Source of the DNA: Dysidea avara
Taxonomy: Eukaryota > Porifera > Demospongiae > Dictyoceratida > Dysideidae
Reading direction: 5' to 3'
Assembly (NCBI RefSeq): GCF_963678975.1
Contig: NC_089279.1
Location: 29,489,525 to 29,553,524 of the forward strand
DNA length: 64,000 nucleotides
Shown here: positions 25,336 through 37,800 of the stretch, one piece after another
Layout: every line of letters begins with the position of its first letter
How positions within the stretch are numbered: the first letter of the stretch is position 1
Program-made: the position numbers and the translations under genes
Notes under the pieces: model-generated
The model's database searches: none
Seen by the model: the letters and a program-made list of their open reading frames with translations, nothing else
Told to the model about the DNA's origin: nothing

Positions 25336-26947
25336 GGGGGTGGATTTAGGATGGGGGGGGGGCTAAGGGGGCTGTAGCCCTCCCCCCCTTCCTTTCTAAG
25401 TTAGTACTTGGCCAATAAAACCCTAAATCTTCTATGTGTATCAAAAGCAGGCTTATTTCAGGAATTATGCATCACTATACCAACACAAATAATATCTATG
25501 TAACTATACCTATTGTTCATCTCTGTTCCAGGAGAGTATAGCTTCCTTTTCCTCAAGAGTTCTTCAAGAAAAGGTTTTGATTGTGGGTTGCATCTTTAGT
25601 TACAAAATTTTAATTGTGGGTTTTGTTTTATTCAGATAATTAGCAGTGTTTTCCACTATGGCTATAAGAGGTGATTAGTGTGGTTTTGTGAATTAGTTGG
25701 TTTAATTGGTTAGAGTTATCAGCTTCAGCATAATAATGTAGTTACCAACTCAGCCATTTAGGAAACTGTAGCTATAGTCTTGGTATTTTATAAGTTTATA
25801 AGGCAACTATAGCACTTGTCTATGAATGTAAAATCTGTATCAGTTATGTATACCTTCTGATATGACCCATGCTGTGAGTTATGGTGCTGGTATTTGTAGC
25901 TAGCTACAGATCAGTCTTCATAACCCGGCAGATCTAGAAATAAGTTGACTATCACAACAGCAAATTTAGAAACCCCATAAATGTAAAATATATATGTGTA
26001 TATTGCACTTTGCTAAGGATTTCCAGTGGACTAGCTAATAGCTATTAGTACCCTTCACTGCATTCTGCTTTTCAGTACACTTTATTGGTGTAAAAGCTAA
26101 CAAAGTGTCACTATAGGCAAAGGAGCATGCATACTAATAATTGTGACGTTCAACACTACTACTACTACTTAGCTATACATGTTTCTTCCACACATTATCC
26201 CACAAAGGCTTCCCCTATTGTCTGGCTTTGTTTGATCATGGGAGTATTTAGAAACAGCATCCTTCATGCAGACTGCAAGTCATCACAGTCAAACTTGTGT
26301 AATGTTGCCAGATGGTCTCTGAATTGGAAGAATTGTGGAAAATGCTTACCCCAGCCTCAACATCAACAGATTCAAGACAGACTCTCTTTATGGAACACTA
26401 GACCATCATCTTCTAAAGATCATGATGTATGAAATAATCTATACCCTATAACCTTCCACTGGGATCCAACAACATTATTTTATCATTAATATAGACAGTT
26501 GAGGCTGTTGAAGAGGAGCTAATGCATTATGGTATAATTATAGCTAGCTATATCTAAATGCTTGGTAGCTACAAATGAAAGATTATCATGAATGCATGAT
26601 AGCTACTCAATTAATGCATATTGCAATCAGTCTTGATTTAATGGAAAAGTAAAAGTGTTTTGATAAACATTATTTTCCACTGAAAAACATTCTCAGATTC
26701 ACCTTTAGAGGGTCTAATTTTCAAAAATTTCCTAGGAGGGGGGGGGGGGGGGGGGGGGGGCATGCCCCCAGACCCCCCCAGGCTGGCATATTTTACATGC
26801 TAGTGTACTTTGAGTCATTATTCCGACCATGGATATAGCTACTACATGCATGAATCTTACCACTATAGGGCCTTGTGAGAAGGCCTAATGTCTGGCTAGT
26901 TTCCTATGTCACTAGCCCCCCCTTTCAAAAAATCCTAGATCCACCCC
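25336..26947. mobile_element. hAT-type non-autonomous element with an 8-bp target duplication
   Basis: The ends GGGGGTGGATTTAGGAT and ATCCTAGATCCACCCC form a terminal inverted repeat, and TGGTATGC stands directly outside both ends (25328-25335 and 26948-26955). Eight-base duplications are the rule for hAT transposons. No transposase ORF is present. A second G-tract/C-tract motif at about 26735-26780 suggests a nested relative. Confidence 0.75.
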
Positions 26948-26969
26948 TGGTATGCATGCACGCGTAGTA

Positions 26970-27618
26970 TACCGTATAGCTAGCTGGTAATTTTCGAAAG
27001 CTTTTTATTTTCGGATATTTCGAAGAGGCCGTTCTCTTCGAAAATAAATTCCCACGTCCAGTTGTTTTTCGAAAATAAATTCCCACAAGTGAAAGCAACC
27101 GTCCAACTTTCGCGATTCGTTGTTATTGTTATTATCTACTTTACCAGTTAGGCACTGGAGGGTGTAGCTACACAGAAGGCAGAGCCTGTTCGTGTATTCC
27201 TCGAGTTTTAGCTCAGTATTGCTGATGATAATGGGTAAACTGTATCATTACTGTACCAATAACCGGAAAACAGGTGACCCGGACCAGAATGGGAATTGAT
27301 GCCGTCTGCTCTAGAATCCATGGTGAACAGGATACTATGAGCTAGCTATGATCGAGCGTGATCGTGCCAGTCAGTTTACTCCACCCAAGACTCACTCAGT
27401 CTTCTCTCCAGTGCACAGGAATGGGGATTATTCCACCAGTAAGTCAGTTTTCGGCAAACATTCACGCATCTTCATAATTTGTGACACGAATTTCCGTTTA
27501 TTTGAAATCCATCCGGACTTCGAAATATGCACTCATCGAAATTAAAATCTTTCGAAATTCAGATTTTGCTTCTTGTACGAAAATTTCTGTTTCGAAAATA
27601 ACCCGCTATACGGTACAT
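26970..27618. mobile_element. Inverted-repeat element, TACCGTATAGC...TTTTCGAAA ends
   Basis: GTATACCGTATAGCTAGCTGG then TAATTTTCGAAA on the left is matched by TTTCGAAAATAACCCGCTATACGGTAC on the right. Additional TTTCGAAAATAAATTCCCAC copies lie inside. About 0.65 kb. The internal frame at 27348-27545 has no firm homology. Confidence 0.65.
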
Positions 27619-28011
27619 CATGCAGAGAACTAAAGCAGCAGCAGTGCTAATCATCACTGAACAGCCAGCTGTGCCGGCTCAGAGTGGTGCCAAGAGTTCT
27701 CTCTTTTTATATTATGAACTCTTGGTGGTACAGACCTATTAATTAAGTAAAATATTCACATATACACACTTCATTAATTAAACCACCTCATTATAGCAAC
27801 CAAAAAAATTTTTTTGGTGGCCTGCATGAGGTTTTGAAAATTGAAACTAAACCTGCATGTGTCAATGGACCAACCAAAAGTGTCCTGCATGCAGCTGTGT
27901 GCCGTTGTCCTGATTTTCCAGGTCATGCTAAGGATAATTTGCAGATTTGGGACCGTCCAGATTATGCATGGCGCGTGCTAGTCAAACACGTTCCGCTTAC
28001 TATAACCGTTT

Positions 28012-28130
28012 CGTGAATTCCTCAATAAACGGGCGTAGTCAGGAGTCTCGGGTCTCTGTGACATGAACAGTACTCCTTGCAAACTAGACTACTTACAAGC
28101 AATCTACAGGAAGTACGTGTGAGACTACTG
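28012..28130 (+). promoter_or_regulatory. Upstream block of phosphatase gene B shared with gene A (putative promoter/5' UTR exon)
   Basis: TCGTGAATTCCTCAATAAAC then GGGCGTAGTCAGG and, near 28107, CTACAGGAAGTACGTGTGAGACTAC are the counterpart of the block at 12740-12850 before gene A. Conservation here while flanking DNA has diverged suggests promoter or first-exon function. Confidence 0.4.
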
Positions 28131-28808
28131 GGAGCGCCTAAGGCGGCTACTTGTAACGAAGGTAGCGACCGCACTGTCTTGTACACTGCTCCATTCTTAT
28201 TAAATTAAAATAGGTGAGCCATCCTATAAGCTTAGTATATGTTACAGTTATTCAGTCGCGCTCATTTTATACTATATTACTAGTTTCTTATCCCAACCCG
28301 TTTCTCGTTTCCACCCTGTGTACATAATTATGTGCATTTGGATCACGTGTGTCCAGTGTAACAAGAAACATTTCTCACTCCCAAAAAGAAATCTTAACCT
28401 TTTGCTAACAAATGCAGCATGGGAAAAGGCACAATGTGGAAATGGAACACAGCTATGGCAACAAAAATAATGGCTGTTGCAGTGTTCAATTTGGCATTAA
28501 TTTTACCAAGAGTTCATAATGTATAAAAAAGATTATGAACTCTTGATTTTACAGAGCAAGTAAACCTATTGTAGAATTGTGTGTATTCTACTGTAACTTT
28601 TCCTGTGTAGTGATAGGATAGCCTCACGTGAGTCTTTCACTATGATCAGTTTATAACTGGAAATCAACATAATGTTAGATGCAAAAGAAGGTCTGGATCC
28701 CTATATACTATTGTGGCTCCTTTTAGTGTATGCCTAGTTACTGGTGGATCAAGTCACTACTGATTTGGTAATTTTTGATTTGAAGATTTTTTAGCTTTCT
28801 CATGGATT

Positions 28809-29186
28809 AATGCACCTATCAATGTAAAGCCCCACTACCACAGGTATGGGCTGAGGTAGGAGAAGGTGGGGATTTGCATCCCTGAAAATTACAATGCCCC
28901 ACCTACTGGGAAAGTACTGGTGATACATATCCCAGTAACGAAACCCGGAGTTAGTGGGGCTTTGCACAATCGCCCATTGCGTGTACGTGATCTGTCACAG
29001 TGTAGCTATTCTGGTTGCAAGTTACTTCGAATGACACAGATAGTAAGTCAGCATCCATGAAATGCTGCATTGGTATGCTTCTTAGACAATGACAAATCCC
29101 CACCACCTCGGGGAAAATTAGCGGTCCATTACCCCAACCTTCAGCCCTTACCTGTGGTAGTCGGGCATTACATTGATAGGCGCATA
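28809..29186. mobile_element. MITE-like element, GCACCTATCAATGTAA ends
   Basis: CACCTATCAATGTAAAGCCCC then ACTACCACAGGTATGGGCTGA on the left is matched in reverse by TCAGCCCTTACCTGTGGTAG then TCGGGCATTACATTGATAGGCG on the right. About 375 bp. The frames inside it on both strands are not genes. Confidence 0.8.
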
Positions 29187-30526
29187 ACACTTATATACTT
29201 GCTTATGATTAGCAGTGCTGTCCACCCGCTTATCAGAAAAACAGACTTAATGAAAAAAAGTTTATCTAGCCTTATTGCTTGCTAACCGCACACACGTACA
29301 CACACATACACACACACAATGTTGGGAGATGTACACTGCTAGTACACCTTTTAAAGATTTTTGAAAAAGGCACACACTCCATAGTATAATTTGTATTGTT
29401 ACATTATTTTACTTTCCATGACACAGGGATGTACCCAGGCTTAGAATAGTAGTGGCTACAAAATAGGGTTGGGTCCAGAAATGTATAGCTTCGTATGTCA
29501 GAGGTGAATCTGTAGTGGTTGTTGAGTGGTAGTGGTGGCTATTTTATTTAAGTATTGGTACTAGCTACTTTCTCTTTCAGTACAAGATTTACACACTGTC
29601 CAACAACACGATCATGTCATGTGATAAGGTAGTAGTTGCACACGTGATACAGTGTAGCTTAAGGCTATGCACACAATGTAATATTATTATAGTTACTTTA
29701 TGAGAAATATGCTGAATAGTTTTTGTTGCAAGTACTAGTAATAAGTAAAGAGTTACTTTTAAAAAGTAGCTACCCTAACACTGGGTATCCAGCCTCACAT
29801 TATTTCCCCAATGCGTAGTTGATAAGTACTCATTAGGTTTAAAAGCGTGGGACCAATTCCATCATGCTGATCAACCACAAGTTGCCATAGAGAACATTAA
29901 TAAAATGCATATTCTTTATGTTCTTTATGATGTTGGCCTCCTATAAACAGGTATTCATTATATAGGTATTGTAAAGTACAAGTACTATCAATACTCAGGA
30001 CTGAGTCTTGGCTATTGATACAATGTATTGCTATTCACTTGCTATCATAGTGGACTGATTTATTGTACTGAATGATATGACATCTCTCTGATTTGTTTAT
30101 TCATACCTATACTGTGTACCAATAAGACCATCACAATAATAACACCACCTTGTTAGTCCAACATAATTTATTATACCCACGTTATAGAATTTTTTGTATG
30201 CATTATGGAAGCCATTACAAGTTACATGCTTGTCGTTTTTGCATCATTGCTTGACAGCTAAGAAGACGAAAAAAACCATATAGGCTTAATGGAATTGTAA
30301 TTTTGATACAGAGAGTTCTAAACTAGCCCTGTGGTCTAGTCAAGTGCTCAGTAAGAAATTTATTCCTCTAAAAGTTGTTTAAATTTTTGACCAAGCTTTT
30401 AATGGATTTTTCTGTTGTATGGAAAATATACTGTATATTTTACAGGAACTTTGATTCTCACAAGTGGAAATTCCATATTTGCTCTCTATTACTGTTCTAT
30501 TTATAGACAGTATAGCAACAATATAT
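29187..30526. other. Non-coding stretch
   Basis: No coding exon, RNA gene or clear repeat was recognised apart from a short CA-rich run at about 29287-29320. Confidence 0.4.
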
Positions 30527-30530
30527 TTAA

Positions 30531-31030
30531 CCCTTCGAACCTTGTAAGCCTATATTTAGGCTTTGACGCATGCCTCTATACAAACTAAAAAAACTTTGCA
30601 AGTACTATTGATAGAAAGATCCCACAGCCACTACACCATGAACTTCACGATAAAATGGCACCAAGCATCGATCAGTGCAGTTGGGTACAACACCTTTCAT
30701 CACATCGCTTAGAAAACATCCTTCTTCATCAAATGTCCGCCATGGCTGTACACTGCTTTTAAACAAAGAATATCTTCGCCTTACTTGGTGCTATGGCCTT
30801 AAACTAAGCGCCATTAGAATCCTCATGCGCTAAAGAATGTAGTGGTATACAATAGATCACGTGTTCTTATAATGGACACTCATATCATTAAAAGTGCCGT
30901 CAAGTTCCAGCAAGGCGACGTCTGCTGTTCATCGCTTTGTTTCAAAAGTACTCTTAGTATTGTATAAAAGTGTTTACATGTAGGAACCTGAAGTTCTGCC
31001 TATAGTTCGCACTTCATTGAGTTCGAAGGG
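30531..31030. mobile_element. piggyBac-type MITE flanked by TTAA
   Basis: The element begins CCCTTCGAAC and ends GTTCGAAGGG, exactly inverted, and is 500 bp long. TTAA stands immediately outside both ends (30527-30530 and 31031-31034), the target signature of the piggyBac superfamily. No ORF is present, so it would need a transposase from elsewhere. Confidence 0.8.
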
Positions 31031-31108
31031 TTAATTAATTAATTACTTATAATTTATTTATTTATTTTTAAATATGTATGTATTTCATTTGTTGTATATA
31101 CAGTGGTG

Positions 31109-31814
31109 ATGTCACACTATCACTCAGTCAACTGTGATGATGATGATGATGGTGATCAAACACCTGTACTACAAGGTTCACCACACCAGTATGGAACTAT
31201 AGGGTGAGTGTACGTTAGTCTCACAGCTGGACCAGGTATTTGTACTCATGCACATACGCAGATTCCACACACACACAAACGCACGCACGCACGCACTAGT
31301 GATGCACTGATTTAGTATCGGTATCGGCTCTATTTTGACAGTATCGGACTGGTATCGGTAAAACTATAAATGCCCATGCTTTGTATGACATCATCTGAAT
31401 TCTTTCTAGATGGCGACATACACAGCATGTCAAATGGAGTGATATAAGCCATGAATTCTTTGAAAGAAGCCAGCCATTAGCATTATTAGTGGAAACAACA
31501 GTAAGCCACGAAATAAGATTCATTGAAACCATAAATAATTGTTAATCCTCATGTTTAGTGGCCACAAAACCAGTTTATGTAAGCTAGTCTATCAATTATC
31601 TTTGTGAATAATGCCACAGTGTGACAAAGTATTGGTACTGGATCAGTATCAGCAATTTCCATCTAAAATATACTTGGTATTGGATCGGTAGCGAAAATGT
31701 GGTATTGGTGCATCACTAACACCAGGAGATTATTAAGTGCCGAAAGTGGTGCTTTTGAGCTTATGAGCTTGCGACACTTATGAGCTCTTGAGCTGCTGCA
31801 AACACACACACACA

Positions 31815-31864
<50 letters not shown>

Positions 31865-34800
31865 TAACACTCTACATTTGTACATACAGTATGCACAGAG
31901 GTGTGCTCTAAGTAGGATGTTTGTCAAAGTAAAGAGGTAGCTTAGACTCATAAAGTGCACAAGCTTGTGCCACCACACTTAAGTTGATCATCAATTTTCT
32001 TATTACAGTGATGATCAACTTATCAAGGAGCCACAGGAACATAACTTTAAAAGAAGACGTTTGTATTATAGCATCACAATCATTGCTTTACTATTGATAG
32101 TAATTGCTGTCTCCATAAGTGAGTTGTGTTTGTGGTGTGTGTGTACGTACGTGCGTGTGTGTGTGTGTGTGTGTGTGCGTGCGCATGTCCGTGCATGTGT
32201 GTGGGTGGCAATCAAAGGTTCCAGGTTCAATGTCCAGTTGCTGATGTTGTTTCCTTGAGCAAGAAACTTTACTCACATTGCTCCAGTCTACCCAGCTGTT
32301 TAACATGATTTTATAAACTGAGATTTTATAAACAGAGACTTGAGATTTTTTAAAATACCTTCCCCTGAACCAATTCAACAGGGCTCAGTACAGTTGTTAT
32401 CCAAGCAATCACATTAGTAGTGTGGCTTAACTGTAATCATTACTGTGGTTGACCTTATTTGCAAATGAAAACACTTATCATCGTAGCATTTAACCAGATC
32501 ACTGTGCACTCTTATTACAAGCCTGGATACAATATGAACTAGTTGCCGGCTTTCAAGATACGGCTGTTGAATTTTGGATGGGCAAGCAGTAGTAAAATTA
32601 GCAGCAATTGTGCGGAAGTCAATTTTTAATACTCGCTTCCGCCTGGAAGTGGTGAATTTAAAAAAAAAGTAGTTTCAAATTTTTGTTTGACATGAATAGA
32701 ATTAATGCTTGAACTAAAGACCTGATAAGAAAAGTAGCTCCGCACAATCATTTTTAAATAGATGAAATTAATAGACAGGCGATTGAGATACTTTAATGGA
32801 GTAGTCAGCCTCGCTGCAATTAAATTATTGTACCCCTATAGGTTAAAAAGTATGCGCATGCTTTTAACACACAACACGTTACAGTTGAAGCACTGCCGCA
32901 CATGTGTACAGAAAATACGGCATGAAGGGGTGTATCAAGAGGATATCACAAAGCCAAGTGGTGTATTAACCCCTGAGTGCTGTATAGTTAATGTTGTACT
33001 GATATTTGGATCAGTTTTCAGAAAAACCATGTATCGGCTGTATATTTTGTACATTGGTATCAGGTCGGCACCATGACAGAAAATGCAGCAGATATAATAG
33101 ATATATGTATTCATTTAGAAATGCATGCTCACGTGCACCACACAATGTTTATAAATACATTTATTGTATTCTCCTGTATAGCAGTGTTGTTATTACTGCT
33201 TAAATGTTATTGTTTTAGTACTACAGTGACAATATGCAAGTTAAATTGATCATATATAATCATGTTTAGGCCTTCATCGAAAGGGGGGCAAGATACAGTT
33301 TTATCAGAGTAAGGAGGGTTGATAGTGAAGCATCTCTGTGCTTACTTTTAAGTGCACAGCATCTAGGGGCCATTCCCAATAGACTATCAAGTTGCTTCTG
33401 GCACATTCTCAGGTACAAATAACATGCCACTCCAGAAATTTTATTTTATTTTAAACTCCATAAATCTCTTCTGGTGCCTTCTCGTGTCCCTGAGAATGAC
33501 ATGCCACTCCAGGATTTAGATTCTCTTAGGTTGCTTATGATGCATCCTGAGCCACTTTAATTTATACTATTGCTTAAAATTTAAGGAGGCAAAAATTTGT
33601 CAAGAGGGGCAAGCCCCCCCTCCCTGCCCTTCCCCTAAATGAAACCCTGCATGTTTCTAGTAAAATTTGCAGAAATATAGGCATTTACTACAAAATTACT
33701 AGTGTTGCACTGATATGCGATTTTGCCGATATCGGCAAAATCTCATATCGGTGCAACACTAGTAATTTTATATACACAAGCATAGGCAGTGTTTATGTTG
33801 TCATCTTGCTCGGAGCATTTTATCTTGAGTCCTAATTTTCGGTGATCAGACTATCAAGTTGTAGCACAAACTGGTCAATGTCACACACGTGCTGGCTGAG
33901 TGGGATTGTTTTCGTAACATTCCTTTGTACTGCATAACTGTATCAATTATCAGGTACTGTATAGCTCATACAGTTGTATAGCTAATTTCTACTGTATGGA
34001 AAGTACAGTACAGTTCAGCACTTTTGATCCTCCCACACAAAGTACAATTTCTTCATCACTACTGTACCCATTTGAGCTGGCAAGTCATTCAAGCGGGGCA
34101 AACATGACTGCTCTATTATTGGTCTTTTACAGTACTAAATTCCCTTCATTTGAATATTGTTTCCAAACTTTTACCAAGGCAACTGCCTCGTTTACCTTGA
34201 TTGTAGCTATGCCCCCCTGACAACCAATCCTTTTGATAGTTTCAGAATAGTAAAACATAAAGAAGCCTTTGAGCAGTGCAGATACCTATACACAGTTCTA
34301 TCGCTATCACTCACCGTACTGCTATAAAGGAACACACAATTGAAAAAAAACAACTGTGTTGTGTTGCCCCATCATAGTGCTATATAGATTACTATTTTAA
34401 GAACTGTGTTGTGTTGCCCCATCCTAGTGCTATATATATAGATTACTATTTTAAGGTGTTACTATAATTACTGTACATGAACCTTCAATAGTAGCCATAC
34501 TTAAGTGGTACAACGATTGATTTTGAAAATTAAAGCTTCAAGATTGTTTCCAAGCATTGAGTGGTAGTCAAATTCGAATAGTCACCTCATTGATTTTATG
34601 AAGTAATGTAATAAACATGCGGCATTTAATCAAGTACAGTAGCTACTATAATGTATCATACAGTTTTGTTGAACAGCATACTTAAAAGTATCTGTTAATA
34701 CACTCGCACTTTTATGGCACTGGGTATTGAGGGTCAAATAGGGACCTGGTGGCCTGGGGAAGCAGCTCACTTAACTGTAACATCAATGGGCACCCATTGA

Positions 34801-37800
34801 GGCAAATGCCAACTGTCCATGTCTCACACAGCGGGTGAAGGTACAAGTAGGCCACACCTTCATCTGTGAGACCACACAGCCTCCTGCAGGTTAATAGTCA
34901 AGGATTTGCCTGCACTGACTCAAAGTACCTGAATTGTGTGCAGATGTCCCAGTACTAGTTTGCTGGGTAGGCATGACTGACTATCATGGTAGCCAAAGGC
35001 TTTGCTTTGTGTGCATGTAGTGGGTGGGTGGGTGTGTGCTTGTGTGTAGTATGTGTTGTGTGTATGTGTTGTGTGTAGTATGTGTTGTGTGTAGTATGTG
35101 TTGTGTGTAGTATGTGTTGTGTGTATGTGTGCGTGTTTTTGTGTCTGACTAAAGCAATAGCAGATTTTAAATTGTAAGAAATTTTGTTACAAAGGCGAAG
35201 ATATTGAATAATCGAACAATTAGGAGATGAAGGTATAGCATTAAAGGTGACACAGTTTTTAAAAAATATAACTTTTAATGGCTATTGCTTATTGCATACT
35301 ACTTCTTAAGAGCATGGATGTAGAATAAACCTCAGTAGAACGGTTTTTGCTTGAATATAAGCATGGGCACTCTACATGCCATTTAATTCTCCCTGTATAA
35401 CACTACACTTACGAGTACCTTAGTTAGTTTATATGATAAATATTCAGTTATCCAAACCGATGGCAAAATATTTAGTTGGATAAATGAAGCCCATTATTTA
35501 TTATGCAGAACTTTGTTCAAATACTCTAATAGAACATACACTTACATGTGAAACACTCTAGTTGAACAGCCACTTTGTAAACAAGAGTCAAATTAACTGT
35601 ATCAATGTGTAATTAATTATTACTTTACCCACAAGCAGAATTAGCTTATTTTAATAGAATCTGTACTGTGTAACAGCAGTAAACACAAACTATTTCATAA
35701 AGTTTTAGTTACTAAGTTTCAAAGCCAATTATAATCTGACCTTCCCAGACCACAGACTCCAGTGTACTGATGTAGTGTAAAAGAACAAATTAAAGCATAC
35801 CTCTTAGAGGAAGACTATAATGTTGATACATAATTTGTATTGTTCTAGTACTGGTTGTTACTCTTGAAGAAGAAGAAGATGATGAAAAACATTATCATAC
35901 AATTCGAAGGAATAACTTGAGTTTTCTTGTAGTGGGAGACTGGGGAGGACAGCCCACCTCACCATACTACACGTCAGCACAGAAAGATGTTGCCCATCAA
36001 ATGGGTAGAAAGGCAGAGGAAATTAGCTCACAATTCACTGTAGGACTTGGTGATAACTTTTATGACCATGGTGTGACAGATGTAGATGACTCAAGGTTTA
36101 ATACTACATTTGAAGTAAGCATAACATACATGTGTTGCACCGATATGAGATTTTGCCGATATTCCGATAACCGATATTGAATAGTGTTTTCAAGTCGATG
36201 AATGTAGCCGATCCGATATAGCAGATCATATCTATTTTGTAGCAATTTTTACTAGAAATTCGATTGTGAAGTATATATATACCAATTTAGCTTGTTTATA
36301 GCAGCAGTGTTGCTACAACAACAGCTGACAGTACACTGAAGCAGTAATAACACATCATTTGGTGTACATGAGCATGTATTTCTAAACACATACACATATC
36401 TGTATCTGCTGCTTTTTTCAGTGTGGTGCCGATCCGATACCGATATACAAAAAAACAAGCCGATATATGGTTTTTCCGATAACCGATCCGATTATCGGTG
36501 CAACACTATAACATACATGTGTTTGCTTGTGTATAGAGAAAGGTACCTGTGAATGCTTAAACATAGCATGTTTGTTGAATTTGGGAAGTTTGTAATTGTC
36601 AAATTAAAACTTTGTATTCTTGTTTTATTGATAATTCAGTGACATTCTCTGCTGTATTGTTTTATTTTGAACTAGTACTGGTACCTGTCCTATGTGCAGG
36701 GACCACGTTATAATGACAATCAAGTGTTTGCACACATACTGTACAGTAGGACCTCCATTATCTGAACACCTGTGTGCCAGCTGAATCACAAAAGTGTTCA
36801 GATAAGTGAATTTGTTCGGATAAATGAAGCCCATTGATTATATACAGAGCTCTGCTGAACTACTCTAATAAAACATACACCTGTTGACAAAATACCCTAA
36901 TAGAACAGTCACTGCTACTGTTCAAATAATCAAGGGTTCAGATAATCGAAGTTCAGATAATCGAGGTCCTACTGTATATGTTTACTACACATGTGCAAAC
37001 TATATTAATGTATGTGGTGTACCATCTTACACACCTTCTCATCAACTCCACCCATGAAATAATAAAATATAGATATATGGTGCTCTCAAGGGGGTGCTTA
37101 TAATCTCCAATTGATAAGCGCTGCCCCCAAGGAACAGGATCTGGTTCATGAGACTAGTGTTGTGAGAGACTGTTGGTTTAAATCATGTGAAATGCAAGAT
37201 TTACTGACAATGGGGTCACAGCAGGAGCTGAGGGACACAGGCCCCAGTGTAGCCTATGTGATTAGTGGCGCAGTTTGTAAGGCTTCGTAAAACTGCAAAA
37301 TTGCTTTGTCTCAATTTTAAATTATTTACAAAAACATGTGAACATCCATTTTATCATACAGTGTGGTAGTACTGCATATTAGGGATCTGGACCTGATAAC
37401 CAGCCTCAATTTTCCATCATGACACAGCTAAGCCCAAAACTGTCTTCAGACTGACCTCAAACCCTTCCTGAATGTCGTTTGTATTAAATTTTTCAAATTT
37501 TATATTTAACAGAATTTTATGTTGCCCTGACTAACTGACTAACTGATGCCTCAGGCAAAGCATAACTCAACAATGGGTAAGGTTATGGGCTTGATTTCTG
37601 CATTGTTCGACGTCACTTCATCCCGAGGTGTGCCTTTTCACCAACTGCAGTACATAAAATGCACGCTCTAGGACTTGCCTTTGTTCTCCTTTGTTTTCCA
37701 GTTCTTTTTGTTGACAATGCAAAGTGTTGATTCACAAAGATAGCAGTATGTGGCTTTTGTGTTAATTATTATACTTGAGATTATCCTTGTTGCCCGTATT

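Noticed and set aside
27348-27545. THAP-like transposase fragment (FTPPKTHSVFSPVH)
   Set aside because: The spacing faintly resembles a THAP zinc finger but the required cysteines are missing.
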